A stretch of DNA of 64,000 nt, from the NCBI GenBank assembly GCA_902801625.1, contig CADCJI010000001.1, positions 248,001 to 312,000 on the forward strand, in the 5' to 3' direction. How positions within the stretch are numbered: position 1 is the first letter of the stretch; every line of letters starts with the position of its first letter. The notes under the pieces were generated by a model. It was not told the DNA's origin, did not search any database, and saw only the letters and a list, made by a program, of their open reading frames with translations. Positions 8,722 to 17,908 of the stretch are shown piece after piece. The position numbers and the translations under genes are program-made. Source of the stretch: an uncultured Bacteroidia bacterium. Its GTDB lineage: Bacteria > Bacteroidota > Bacteroidia > Bacteroidales > F082.

Positions 8722-8815
8722 TTGATATTCAGTCTGTTTTGGTATAATAAAGCAAAAATTGATGTTTTTGGAAAATAAAAATAAAACATTTTTCCCAGCG
8801 AGTGGAAATCTTTAC

Positions 8816-8823
8816 TAAATTTG
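8816..8823 (+). promoter_or_regulatory. -7 box of the PPIase gene
   Basis: TAAATTTG matches TAnnTTTG, 43 bases before the start codon. No clear TTG at the expected distance. Confidence 0.5.
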
Positions 8824-8866
8824 CACGCTCAAAATTGAAGTTTAATAGTAATTAGAAAATAGAATT

Positions 8867-10996
8867 ATGGCAGCAATTGAAAAAATCAGAAGACGCTCCG
8901 GATTGTTGATTGCAATCATTGGTATCGCATTGTTAGCGTTTGTCTTACAAGACCTTTTCCAAAGTCAGGGAAGAAACACAGGTCCCACCGTGGCCACTGT
9001 TGATGGTGACAAGATTTCGGTGAGAGACTATGAAGCGCTCAAGGAAAAGAATCTTGAAAACAGAAGGTCTTCAAACAACAACCTCTCTTCCTCCGAAACT
9101 TACGGCATTTATAACAGCACTTTGGAAGAGATGATCAAGGATAACATCATGACCAAGGAATATGAGGCCGCAGGTATCGGCATCACCACTGAGGAACTGA
9201 TGGACCAGATTACTGGCGACAAACCTCACCAATGGGTGGTTCAGAGCTTTGGCGATGGCAACGGCAATGTTGACAAACAACGTGTGACCGAATACCTTCA
9301 GAACCTCAGCAATCTTCCTCCAGAGTATTATAACCGCTGGCTCGATTTCGAAAAAGCCGTGAAGCAAAACCGTTTGGAGACCAAGTTCGACAATCTGGTG
9401 AAGGCTTCTTATTTCCTTCCCACTCCTTTGGCCAAGAAATACTATGAAAACAAGAATATGAAGGCTTCGGCCGATGTCATTGTTTTGCGTTATTCCTCCA
9501 TCCCGGATTCGACCGTGACTGTGACCGATGCCGACAACAAGGCTTTCTATGAGGAGAACAAGTACCGCTATGAGACTGACGAAAGACGCGACATTGAGTA
9601 CGTTCTGTTCGAAATCAAGCCTTCGTTGGAAGACCGTCAAGAAGCTCTGAAGTTCGTGCAAGAAAGAAAGCCCGAATTTGAAGCTGCTGAAAGCGCTGCC
9701 AACTTCGTGAACGACAGCTACAACTCTGACAAGCGCTACGACAGCACTTGGATGGGTCGTAAGGATGTTCCTGAGATGATTGAACAAGCCATCTTTGACA
9801 ATGGCAATGGTGTGGGCTATGTGTATGGTCCTTACGAAAACGAGGACGCTTTCAACTTGGTTCGCATCGTTGACATGCAAAACCGTCCCGATTCACTGCG
9901 TGCTAGCCACATCCTGATTGGTTATAAGGGTGCTATGGGCAGCCAAGACACAATCACAACCAAAGAGGAAGCCGAAGCCAAGGCTAACGAACTTCTGGCT
10001 CAACTGAAGGCCACGAAGAACAATGATGACCTGTATGCTGAAATGGCTTCAGAATACAACACCGATGGCACAAAGGACAAAGGCGGCGACCTTGATTGGT
10101 TCACCGATGGCACGATGGTTCCTGCATTCAACGAATACGTGATCAACAATCCTGTGGGTTCGTTGGGTATTGTGGAGACTCCCTTTGGTTATCATATTGT
10201 GAAGGTCACCGGAAAAACCGAGCCTCAACCCAAGGCACGTCTTGCATTCCTTGAGCACAAAATCACATGGAGCACGAAGACTTACCAAAACGTTTATGCC
10301 GAGGCCAACAAGTTCTTCGCTGAAAACAGAACTTATGACCAGTTCAACAAGGCTATTGAAGAACAAGGTCTCACCAAGCGTACGATGCCTGGCATCCAGA
10401 AGTCGACATATCAAATCACTGGCCTTGAGAGCCCGCGTGAAATCGTCCGCTGGGCTTTCGACGAGAAGACCAAGAAAGGTGACATCTCTGACAAGATTTT
10501 TGAGCTTGACAACAATCAGTTGGTTGTTGCTGCTCTGACGGGTGTCATCAATGAAGGTTATGCTCCTTTGGAGACCGTCGCCGAGCGTTCCAAGTATCAA
10601 ATCATCAATAAGAAGAAAGGCGAGATGGCCGTTGAGAAGATGAAGGCTTGTGGAAGCGATGTCAACAGAATGGTGAACGAGCTGGGTGCAGAGTCCACCA
10701 CAGTTTCCGATGTCAACATTGAATCGCGTGTGTTGGGTAACTTTGGCGTTGAAGGCGACATCGTTGGTATGATCATGGGTATGAAGGAAGGTGAGGAAGT
10801 CGGCCCCGTTGCCGGTAACTCCAGCGCCTTCATCATCAAGAACGTGAAGTTCACGGCTCCCGAAGAGACTACCGACTACAGCAGCATCATCAGAGAGAAG
10901 ACTAGCCAGTTCTCCAATAGAGCTCTGAACAATGGCGTGTACAATGCCTTGAGAAACAACGTGAAGATTAAGGACAATAGAACCGAGATTTTCTAA
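8867..10996 (+). CDS. PpiD/SurA-like periplasmic peptidyl-prolyl isomerase
   Basis: 709 residues. One N-terminal membrane anchor (about 12-30, SGLLIAIIGIALLAFVL) precedes a SurA_N_3 chaperone region with VATVDGDKISVRDYEAL. A parvulin-type rotamase domain lies at about 345-455 (RASHILIGYKG, GGDLDWFTDGTMVPAFNEY, TPFGYHIVKVTG). The C-terminal 250 residues resemble the second chaperone lobe of PpiD. It would assist folding of proteins crossing the inner membrane, many of them outer-membrane barrels in this organism. The gene has its own promoter box and a terminator, so it can be expressed apart from the Lpt run before it. Confidence 0.88.
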   Translation: MAAIEKIRRRSGLLIAIIGIALLAFVLQDLFQSQGRNTGPTVATVDGDKISVRDYEALKEKNLENRRSSNNNLSSSETYGIYNSTLEEMIKDNIMTKEYEAAGIGITTEELMDQITGDKPHQWVVQSFGDGNGNVDKQRVTEYLQNLSNLPPEYYNRWLDFEKAVKQNRLETKFDNLVKASYFLPTPLAKKYYENKNMKASADVIVLRYSSIPDSTVTVTDADNKAFYEENKYRYETDERRDIEYVLFEIKPSLEDRQEALKFVQERKPEFEAAESAANFVNDSYNSDKRYDSTWMGRKDVPEMIEQAIFDNGNGVGYVYGPYENEDAFNLVRIVDMQNRPDSLRASHILIGYKGAMGSQDTITTKEEAEAKANELLAQLKATKNNDDLYAEMASEYNTDGTKDKGGDLDWFTDGTMVPAFNEYVINNPVGSLGIVETPFGYHIVKVTGKTEPQPKARLAFLEHKITWSTKTYQNVYAEANKFFAENRTYDQFNKAIEEQGLTKRTMPGIQKSTYQITGLESPREIVRWAFDEKTKKGDISDKIFELDNNQLVVAALTGVINEGYAPLETVAERSKYQIINKKKGEMAVEKMKACGSDVNRMVNELGAESTTVSDVNIESRVLGNFGVEGDIVGMIMGMKEGEEVGPVAGNSSAFIIKNVKFTAPEETTDYSSIIREKTSQFSNRALNNGVYNALRNNVKIKDNRTEIF

Positions 10997-11022
10997 AAGA
11001 AAGGCTCAGCGCTTGAATGAAA

Positions 11023-11054
11023 GGGTGCGTCGACTTTTTCGGCGCACCTTTTTT
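11023..11054 (+). terminator. terminator after the PPIase gene
   Basis: GGTGCGTCGA, loop CTTTT, TCGGCGCACC, then six T: a strong rho-independent terminator 27 bases after the stop. Confidence 0.85.
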
Positions 11055-11129
11055 AGTTTCAACATAATAATCAAACGTAAATTGCGTTTTAGGAAAAAGA
11101 GAAAAGAGTAGAAACATAATACCAAACCG

Positions 11130-12782
11130 ATGAAAAAACTTACTTTTTTGATTATTGCAGCCTTGGTTTTTGCTGTGATGGGCTGCCGTAAGCCTGTAGA
11201 GGTGTCGTTTGACAAAACAACTCTGGAGATTGACGCACAAGGAGGCTCTGCTGAAGTATCGTTGAAGTCGAATGGAGAATGGACCATTGCTATGACCGAA
11301 GGATGGGTCATGGTTTCTTCGATGTCGGGCAAAGGCGATGCCACCCTTACTTTAACGGTAGCACCAAACACGACAGGAGAGAGCCGTTCAACTGAAATCA
11401 CTGCCAGTACCAAGGACAATACTGCTGTTTTGAAGTTGACCCAAGACGTGCCTCAGCATTATGTTGAAGTTAGTCCTGCGTCTATTATCTGTGGCACTGT
11501 AGGAGGTGAGTATACAGTTCAGGTGTCGTCAGATATCGAATGGGAAGTCATTACCCCTCAATGGGTAACCAGTTCGATGACGAATGGTACCAATGACGCT
11601 ACCCTTACTTTGACCATTAGCCCGATTGAAGTCGGTACGACCGAATCTCGAATAGGGGAAGTCGTTATTGGAAAACATGATATTGCTTCGGATACCGTAA
11701 TTATCGAACAGAGAGTATCACCTGTTTTCGGCATAGAGGTTGTTCCTGGACACCTTGAATTTATCTGTACAGGTGAGACTAAGACTGTTGCGGTGACTAC
11801 TGAAGACAACTGGACGGCCACTGTTGGAGAGGAATGGGTCATGTTGAATCAAAATGAAGGACAGGGTAATGCTGAAATCAGTGTTACCGTAGGCGAGAAT
11901 CCCTTGTATATCTCGCGTCGAACAAGTATCATCTTCAATACGGCTAGTGGCGCTCATGCCATGCTTGTCATCAGGCAGGAAGCTTCACCCGACCCGCATT
12001 TTCTTGAGGTTTCACCCCAAATGTTCCAATTTGGAAAAGAAGGCGGCGAGCGAGAGATTAGCGTGAGTTGTGATGATGAATGGATATTTGATTTGGATTG
12101 TGACTGGTTGTCGGTTTCACAACAGTCTGGGATGGGTAATGCCAATGTTATTCTTACGGCTGAACCTAATACGCTTGGTATTTCGAGGATGTTGGACTTT
12201 AATATCAAATCGGGGAGCTTGAATGCGCAATTAACAGCAAGTCAAGCCCCAGGTGACAATCCAATTACAGCCATTTTTGAACCTGATACCTTGTTTGTCT
12301 CCTTTGCTGGTGGTGTGCAAACTGTGCATCTGGCCACGAACACCACATGGCAACTACAGGCGAGCAGTTGGATAACTTTGGTTACTAACTCAGGTGAGGG
12401 TGACGCCACTTTTGATATTGTAGTGGATAACAATTCTAATCCTAATGAAAGAATAGGTTTTGTGAGAGCTATTCATAATGGACAAGTGCTGGGCACGATG
12501 GCCGTCGTTCAAGAGGGTAGGGTCGATATTTTGGAAACAGATATAACAGAACTTATTGTCCGTCCAGAAGGTGGCAGTTATGAAATCCATGTGTCAGCGA
12601 ACCAAGCGTGGTCGGTGAATGTAGATGTGGTGTGGATACATTGTGATCCTTTGAGTGGTTTTGGCAATAAAACCCTTACCGTCACGGTTGATGCCATGTC
12701 GAGTACGCGACCACGAACTGGACATATCAAGTTGAGTGGTGAAGCGGGGAATAGCGTCAACATCGTAGTGGAACAGTATTAA
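11130..12782 (+). CDS. lipoprotein with six BACON-type repeats
   Basis: 550 residues. Lipoprotein signal with Cys19 (VFAVMGCRK). The rest is about six tandem repeats of 80-90 residues (roughly 24-107, 108-198, 200-290, 291-378, 380-465, 467-550). Each has an edge strand such as GGSAEVSLKSNGEWTIA, then W-(i/l/v)-x-(v/l)-(s/t)-x-x-S-G-x-G-(d/n)-A and a final LTQ-type strand. These are hallmarks of BACON Ig-like domains, usually linked to mucin or glycan binding in gut Bacteroidota. No enzyme domain is attached, and no glycan-use genes are adjacent, so a surface adhesin or spacer role is the best inference. Confidence 0.82.
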   Translation: MKKLTFLIIAALVFAVMGCRKPVEVSFDKTTLEIDAQGGSAEVSLKSNGEWTIAMTEGWVMVSSMSGKGDATLTLTVAPNTTGESRSTEITASTKDNTAVLKLTQDVPQHYVEVSPASIICGTVGGEYTVQVSSDIEWEVITPQWVTSSMTNGTNDATLTLTISPIEVGTTESRIGEVVIGKHDIASDTVIIEQRVSPVFGIEVVPGHLEFICTGETKTVAVTTEDNWTATVGEEWVMLNQNEGQGNAEISVTVGENPLYISRRTSIIFNTASGAHAMLVIRQEASPDPHFLEVSPQMFQFGKEGGEREISVSCDDEWIFDLDCDWLSVSQQSGMGNANVILTAEPNTLGISRMLDFNIKSGSLNAQLTASQAPGDNPITAIFEPDTLFVSFAGGVQTVHLATNTTWQLQASSWITLVTNSGEGDATFDIVVDNNSNPNERIGFVRAIHNGQVLGTMAVVQEGRVDILETDITELIVRPEGGSYEIHVSANQAWSVNVDVVWIHCDPLSGFGNKTLTVTVDAMSSTRPRTGHIKLSGEAGNSVNIVVEQY

Positions 12783-12784
12783 AA

Positions 12785-12822
12785 AAGAAGGGGGAAGGCA
12801 AACGCATTCCCCTTCCTTTTGT
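12785..12822. terminator. bidirectional terminator between convergent genes
   Basis: GAAGGGGGAAGGC, loop, GCATTCCCCTTC then CTTTT, with AAAAAAG on the other side. It lies between the ends of the BACON gene (plus) and the C69 peptidase gene (minus) and can stop both. Confidence 0.75.
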
Positions 12823-12833
12823 CATAAGATGGG

Positions 12834-14435
12834 CTAAAAACCGAAGCTGAACCAATACCAGAACTTGTTTTCCATTTCCTTCCAGGCTTGTCGCGTGGAA
12901 GCTGCAAAGTCTGTTGTGTATTGATTGAGAATCTCGGTGGCTTCTTTGTTTTTGCCTTCGGCAAGCAAGCTCTTTGCCCTTTCTTCTACGGCAGGAATTT
13001 CGTCAAAAGCTTTTTGCTCGAAACGGTTGGCAGTGCCGAGAAGCGTGCTCTTGCAGCGACCCCATTGTACAGTAGCTAGTTTATTGGCTTTGCGGTAATG
13101 CCAAATCCAAGCCTCGTCGCGGTAGCGTAGTTGACCGCATTTGTCGAAGCCTTCAGGCAAACTGGTGGAACCAGAGAAGATAGGAATGCGTGGGCTTTGG
13201 CCTGGGTTGTCGCAAGCCATCCAGCAGATGGCACCGATTTCGTCAGGCATCCAGCTGCGACATTGGATGATATGGTGGTAACTGCTCCAAGCCACGGCCA
13301 CGGTGCGTTGGAAGTTGATGGTTCCGGGAGCGAGATAATTAATGGTGTTCATCATCGCGCTACCCACCCATGGATTGGCTACGGGGCTGATGATGGTATC
13401 GTCGACCACACCATCATCGGTGCGTTTCTTAGCGACCATCTTCACGTTGCGGGTCATGTCCATGTCGGTGCCTTCGTAAGTACTACGGAAGAGTTCCATC
13501 ACCTTTCGAACGTCGACGTTTTCGTCAGGTTTCACCGAGAAGGGCAGTTCGGGCATGTCACGGTTGAGGTTCAGCGAGGGAGCCAGTTGGCTGAGGATGA
13601 AGAACTCACGGTCGCTGTAGTTTTTGCCGCCGCCATATTCTGCGCGAAACGCTTTCCAGAAAATGAAGTCGCCCTTGCCGTCCCAAAGACCGTATTTCTT
13701 TGCTATAGCTTCGCAGTTGTCGGAGCAATAAAAGTCTTTGCTCTTGCGCTCCAGCTTGCCAATGCGGGCGATATTGGCCGAAACACCAACTTCATCGTCG
13801 GGGATGCGCTTGGCAGCCCAAACACCACCAATTTTGTCTGGACCTTCGCCAAGGATTTCCATTTGCCACACTTCATTCTTGTCCGCAATGGTGATGCATT
13901 CGCCACCGTCACCATAGCCGTAATCCTTCACCAGTTTGCCAATGAGTTGGATGGCATCGCGAGCGTTGTCGCAACGCATTAGGGCCACGCGTTCCAGTTC
14001 CTCAATCATGAACATGCCTTTATTGTTGACCAAGGTGTCGGGACCGGAGAATGTGGTCTCGCCGATGGCCAGTTGTTTCTCATTGAGGCAAGGGTAGGCC
14101 GTGTTGAGGTAGGCGTAGGTGTGGGCCACTTGAGGGATTTCGCCAGCAAGTTCCACGTTGCGGTTATCGAAGGGATCTTCGGTGTGCATGGTGCCTTTGT
14201 AAACCTTGTGCATTTCACCTTTTTCGTGGTCGGCGGCGGCTTCCCAGCGCATCCAGGTGCGGTAGCGACCGTCGCAGGTGTGTGAGGTGATGACGGAGCC
14301 GTCGGTGGAGGCGTTCTTGCCCACCATGATGCTCGTGCAGTTGGCGCCAACGAGGCGTTCATTTTCATCTTGTGCCATCGTATTCAAGCCGATGAGCAGA
14401 AGAGCGGATAGGAGTAATGATTTGAATTTAAGCAT
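12834..14435 (-). CDS. secreted C69-family dipeptidase
   Basis: 533 residues when started at the ATG at 14435, which gives a proper signal peptide (FKSLLLSALLLIGLNTMAQ); an earlier in-frame start adds 13 residues before it. The NTN-hydrolase nucleophile is Cys33 in GANCTSIMVGKNASTDGS, the hallmark of peptidase family C69 (PepD-like dipeptidases). Other family motifs are GDGGECITIADKNEVWQMEI and ANIARIGKL. Bacteroidota secrete these enzymes to the periplasm, where they release dipeptides from peptides. Length and motifs fit the family; the gene looks intact. Confidence 0.9.
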   Translation of the reverse strand: MLKFKSLLLSALLLIGLNTMAQDENERLVGANCTSIMVGKNASTDGSVITSHTCDGRYRTWMRWEAAADHEKGEMHKVYKGTMHTEDPFDNRNVELAGEIPQVAHTYAYLNTAYPCLNEKQLAIGETTFSGPDTLVNNKGMFMIEELERVALMRCDNARDAIQLIGKLVKDYGYGDGGECITIADKNEVWQMEILGEGPDKIGGVWAAKRIPDDEVGVSANIARIGKLERKSKDFYCSDNCEAIAKKYGLWDGKGDFIFWKAFRAEYGGGKNYSDREFFILSQLAPSLNLNRDMPELPFSVKPDENVDVRKVMELFRSTYEGTDMDMTRNVKMVAKKRTDDGVVDDTIISPVANPWVGSAMMNTINYLAPGTINFQRTVAVAWSSYHHIIQCRSWMPDEIGAICWMACDNPGQSPRIPIFSGSTSLPEGFDKCGQLRYRDEAWIWHYRKANKLATVQWGRCKSTLLGTANRFEQKAFDEIPAVEERAKSLLAEGKNKEATEILNQYTTDFAASTRQAWKEMENKFWYWFSFGF

Positions 14436-14461
14436 GATAAAGCAGAATTGATAATTGAATC

Positions 14462-14485
14462 GGCCCTTCGACAAGCTCAGGGACC
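14462..14485. repeat. short palindromic repeat (CCCTTCGACAAGCTCAGGG type)
   Basis: GGCCCTTCGACAAGCTCAGG followed by GACC. CCCT and AGGG arms close a small hairpin. This sequence type is a widespread REP-like palindrome in many bacterial genomes. It sits 27 bases upstream of the C69 peptidase start, in its leader or promoter region. Confidence 0.6.
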
Positions 14486-14558
14486 TTAACTTTTGTTTTA
14501 GAAGTCCAAAAATAGGAAAGAAAACGGTAGGTTTTGATGTTTTGGGATAAAAAACTAC

Positions 14559-15839
14559 TTATTCCCAAAACAATTCCTCGGCTACTCCGTCGGCGAAAAG
14601 CATCTGAGTGTCGGTGAGGTAGAGGAATTCTCGTGTTTGTGAGAGCCTACCTTGGGCGATCAAAGGTTGGGCGTGTTGTTCACAGTAAGAAGAAAACCTT
14701 TCGCCCATCTCGCGTTTGAGCCATTTCAAGTCGATGCCCCAGTGGGTGCGCAAGCGGAGCATGACGTATTCGTCGTATTGCTGTTCGGGGGTTAATCGTT
14801 CAATCTCTGATACTGCATCTTGGACACGTTTTGCGTCATTGCGAGGAGGTACGACGAAGCAATCCAGGCTTGGAGCTTTTGTTTCTGGATTGCTTCGTTC
14901 CTCGCAATGACGTGATGCGGCAGAGAAAACCTCACAGTAACGTTTAACGCTGGAAACATTCCATTGCCGCGAGGTTCCATCGTAAGAATGCGCCGAAGGC
15001 CCGAAGCCTATGTAAGGTGTCCCGAACCAATAGCTGGCATTATGCTTCGAATGCATCCCCGACTTACAGAAGTTGGAAATCTCGTAGTGCAGATAACCTT
15101 TTTCGATAGCACGCTTGCATAGGATTTCATAATCACGCAAGGCATCCTCCTCGTTGACAGGAAGCACCTTTCCTTGTTCGATTTGTTTGGTCAAAATGGC
15201 ATTAGGTTCCAGGGTAAGGGCATAGGCTGAGAGATGGGGCAGACCGTAGGCGAAGAAAATGTCCAAATTCTTATTCCATTGCTCTGCATCGGAGGTGGGC
15301 AAACCATAGATAAGGTCAATGCTGATGTTGCTAAACCCTGCCTGTTTTGCCCAGTTGAGGCATTGTTGGGCGTGTTGCGAGTCGTGGCGACGGCTCAAAT
15401 ATTTCAGGTCGTTGTCGAAGAAGCTCTGGATGCCGATGCTGAGTCGGTTGACCCCAAGTTGGCGCAAGCCTTCGAGGTATTCCAACGACAGCGTGTCGGG
15501 GTTGGCCTCAAGGGTGATTTCGGGATTTCTCCCAACAGAATAGGTGTTATTAATAAGGTGCAGCAGCTCGCTGATTTCTTTTATGGATAGTAAGGAAGGC
15601 GTGCCGCCACCGAAATAGATGGTGTTGATGGTGGGCATGTTGTGATTACCCTTCAGCGCGGGGGATTGCGGGTCAAGCCCGCAATGAGGCCCGAGCTGAA
15701 GGTACTCCTTTCGTGCGACAATCTCTGCTTTCAATGCCTTCAAAAAATGTTCTTTCAGCTTCAAGGAAGGCAACGAATAGAACCCGCAATAGGCGCATTT
15801 CGAGTTGCAGAAAGGTATGTGGATGTAGATGCCTGCCAT
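14559..15839 (-). CDS. hemW: HemW-like radical SAM protein with two repeat-derived in-frame insertions
   Basis: 426 residues. Radical-SAM cluster motif C11-x3-C15-x2-C18 (HIPFCNSKCAYCGFY), GGGTPS (78-82), EANPDTL and IGFGPSAHSY, and the C-terminal HemN_C domain, all typical of HemW (oxygen-independent coproporphyrinogen oxidase-like, a haem chaperone). Two stretches have no counterpart in normal HemW: residues about 47-66 (LGPHCGLDPQSPALKG) and about 310-336 (SRHCEERSNPETKAPSLD and on). Both are translations of palindromic DNA elements at 15651-15701 and 14835-14912. Without them the protein would be about 380 residues, the family norm. The frame is kept through both, so it may still work. 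Confidence 0.88.
   Translation of the reverse strand: MAGIYIHIPFCNSKCAYCGFYSLPSLKLKEHFLKALKAEIVARKEYLQLGPHCGLDPQSPALKGNHNMPTINTIYFGGGTPSLLSIKEISELLHLINNTYSVGRNPEITLEANPDTLSLEYLEGLRQLGVNRLSIGIQSFFDNDLKYLSRRHDSQHAQQCLNWAKQAGFSNISIDLIYGLPTSDAEQWNKNLDIFFAYGLPHLSAYALTLEPNAILTKQIEQGKVLPVNEEDALRDYEILCKRAIEKGYLHYEISNFCKSGMHSKHNASYWFGTPYIGFGPSAHSYDGTSRQWNVSSVKRYCEVFSAASRHCEERSNPETKAPSLDCFVVPPRNDAKRVQDAVSEIERLTPEQQYDEYVMLRLRTHWGIDLKWLKREMGERFSSYCEQHAQPLIAQGRLSQTREFLYLTDTQMLFADGVAEELFWE
14835..14912. repeat. palindromic element inside hemW (GTCATTGCGAGGA type)
   Basis: Left arm 14835-14867 (CGTCATTGCGAGGA, six extra bases, ACGAAGCAATCCAG) and right arm 14885-14912 form a 28-base-pair inverted repeat around a 17-base centre. 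The GTCATTGCGAGGAACGAAGC core is a palindrome type known to be dispersed in many genomes. Its length keeps the hemW reading frame open. Confidence 0.85.
15651..15701. repeat. second palindromic element inside hemW (ATTGCGGG type)
   Basis: Outer arms CTTCAGC / GCTGAAG and inner arms ATTGCGGG, loop TCAAG, CCCGCAAT. It is a different repeat type from the one at 14835 but also lies in frame in hemW. Confidence 0.8.
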
Positions 15840-15840
15840 C

Positions 15841-17808
15841 TTACTTTTCGATAACCAATTTCACGGTCTTTTCTTCTTCAGTGGTCTTGATGCGAATAAA
15901 ATAGATGCCGTTTTGCAGGTGGCTAATGTCTACTGTTTCAAAGTTTTCATTGACGCTCAGCACACTTTGACCCATGATGTTGAATACCTCTACTTGGGTT
16001 AGGCCAAAATCTTCGACGTGAAGCATGTTTTTTGCAGGGTTTGGATAGACCTTGGCTTCCTTCCCATGTTCTTGAACGCCATCAGGAATAGGTGTCACCG
16101 AAAGCGGGGCGGAAGAAGCCTCACAATTGTCATCGTAAACAGCGGTGATGACATATTCGTAGGTTTCGAAGAACTCAACTTCATTATCCACATATTCGGG
16201 CATTTCCAATAACTCTTGCAGGAGCTCGCCATTCTTCTGGATGTAGTAGCCCAAAAGGTTGCCTGTTGAGCCAGGTTCGGGTTCACTCCAGTAAAGATAC
16301 ACTGTGGATACGTCACCACCCGTTTGAGCCATCAGGTTGGTGACGGGATTGCAACTAACCACTACTTCTTCTTCACGAATCCATCCCATACGGTCGTTGG
16401 TGCCCTTGTAGGTGCCATAGACCAGGTTTTCAATAGGTTGGTTTAGTGCGTAGGCGGTTACATACACAGGGTCATCAGGTGAGAAATTCTGCACATAGGT
16501 CAAGGTGACGATTTCTAAGTTGCCGTCGCCGTCAATGTCACCGAAGTTGGCACCGTTCATATAGGAGAGGCCTTGCGGGCGGAGCGGAAAGCCTTCGGTT
16601 ACCTCGGTACCGTCCATCTCCCAAGCACGGATGTAACCTTGCTCGCCATCCATCAAGTTGAAGTCGGTGATGATTTCGTCTTCACCATCGTTGTCAATAT
16701 CGGCCACTGATATGAAACCTTCAATGCCTGCACTTAGGTTGAGTGGGAAGCCAGGTGCTATGTTGCCATCGGCATCATATTGGTAAAACACATTGCCTTC
16801 ACCAGACATACCCATGAAGATAGCGTGGCTGTCGCCGTTTTTCACCACGGTCGGAGTAGAATAGGTCCAACTGGTAACCTGTTTGGGCCAGCCTTCACGG
16901 TATTCGCCCGTGTGGGCGTTGCGGATGTAATGGTGTGGATTGTCGCCATGGCAGGCACCGACAAGGCTCCAATTGCCCTCGCCTTCGAAGTCAACCACGA
17001 GAGGCGATTGATAGGAGTATTTGTAAGCTTCTTCGCTGTCTACCCTATAAATCTCATCGCCAGTATGACTGACACAATACAAAGCGGAGGTTGTTGAAAC
17101 GAACATTTCAAGGAAGCCGTCACCGTCGATGTCGGCCACAGTGGGGGTGAAAGCAGGTGTAGAAGGCAATTCGAAGGGGAAGCCTTCTATCTCTTCTCCT
17201 TGCAGGTTCCAAGCATGGATGCCTGCGGAGATGCTGGCCGAGGCTTTGCCGCGACCGCAGAAGATGATTTCCAATTCGCTGTCGTTGTTGAGGTCGGCCA
17301 AAACGGGAGCGCAGATGAGTGGGTTGTTGTTGGTGACCGTTGCCATCAAGACGTTGCCCGAAGCATCGAAAACGTTGATACCGCCACGGGCGTTGCCATA
17401 GGCAGTAAGGGATACGATTTCCAGTATTCCGTCTTTGTTGATGTCGCCAACGGCAGCAGGATACTGGGCCATGCCTCCGACCAAAGTTTGGGTCCAAAGC
17501 ACATTGCCTTGTCCATCGATGACATTGATTTCCTCGTTGTGGCAGAGGATGATTTCATCGGAGCCATCGTTGTTGAGATCAGCCAAAGCCAAGCCACGCA
17601 TGGGCTTGTAGGTGGTGTTGGAGCCGAAACTCAAGGGGAAGCCAGGCATGGGTGTCAAGGCATCACGGCTTGCTGGCGGCAGTTGGGTGAGTACGCTTTC
17701 GGTTTTGATGATGCCGTCTTCGTCGATGAAAGCTCGAGTGGCAGGTTGTTGAGCAGTCAAGCCTAAAGAGAGGGAGAAGAGGGCAAGCAATAGTAGTGTC
17801 TTTTTCAT
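15841..17808 (-). CDS. secreted FG-GAP/VCBS-repeat protein with T9SS tail
   Basis: 655 residues. Signal peptide (LLLLALFSLSLGLTAQ). Repeated D-(l/i)-(n/d)-x-D-G-x-x-E-(i/l) units (DLNNDGSDEIILCH, DINKDGILEIVSLT, DLNNDSELEIIFCG, DIDGDGFLEMFVST, DIDNDGEDEIITD, DIDGDGNLEIVTL) mark an integrin-like FG-GAP beta-propeller that probably binds Ca2+. A fibronectin-III-like domain follows at about 495-575. The C-terminus (VYPNPAKNMLHVEDFG ... NGIYFIRIKT ... VKLVIEK) is a type-A T9SS sorting domain, so the protein is exported through the type IX system and anchored or released at the surface. Function beyond adhesion is unknown. Confidence 0.88.
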   Translation of the reverse strand: MKKTLLLLALFSLSLGLTAQQPATRAFIDEDGIIKTESVLTQLPPASRDALTPMPGFPLSFGSNTTYKPMRGLALADLNNDGSDEIILCHNEEINVIDGQGNVLWTQTLVGGMAQYPAAVGDINKDGILEIVSLTAYGNARGGINVFDASGNVLMATVTNNNPLICAPVLADLNNDSELEIIFCGRGKASASISAGIHAWNLQGEEIEGFPFELPSTPAFTPTVADIDGDGFLEMFVSTTSALYCVSHTGDEIYRVDSEEAYKYSYQSPLVVDFEGEGNWSLVGACHGDNPHHYIRNAHTGEYREGWPKQVTSWTYSTPTVVKNGDSHAIFMGMSGEGNVFYQYDADGNIAPGFPLNLSAGIEGFISVADIDNDGEDEIITDFNLMDGEQGYIRAWEMDGTEVTEGFPLRPQGLSYMNGANFGDIDGDGNLEIVTLTYVQNFSPDDPVYVTAYALNQPIENLVYGTYKGTNDRMGWIREEEVVVSCNPVTNLMAQTGGDVSTVYLYWSEPEPGSTGNLLGYYIQKNGELLQELLEMPEYVDNEVEFFETYEYVITAVYDDNCEASSAPLSVTPIPDGVQEHGKEAKVYPNPAKNMLHVEDFGLTQVEVFNIMGQSVLSVNENFETVDISHLQNGIYFIRIKTTEEEKTVKLVIEK

Positions 17809-17828
17809 AATTGTTTGTTTTAATAAAT

Positions 17829-17875
17829 CAAAAAGGCCGTTTCATTTGCCGGAATCACCAGCGAATGAAACGGCC
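17829..17875 (-). terminator. terminator of the aquaporin gene
   Basis: GGCCGTTTCATT...GC / GC...AATGAAACGGCC hairpin (17835-17875) with a run of T on the minus strand side, 34 bases after the aquaporin stop. It also sits in the leader of the FG-GAP gene. Confidence 0.8.
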
Positions 17876-17908
17876 AGTAGTTTTTGTAGTTAGTCTATTT
17901 GGCAAAGA

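Noticed and set aside
13131..13982. 283-codon plus-strand frame
   Set aside because: Antisense shadow of the C69 peptidase; rich in His and Val from reversed codons, no domain.
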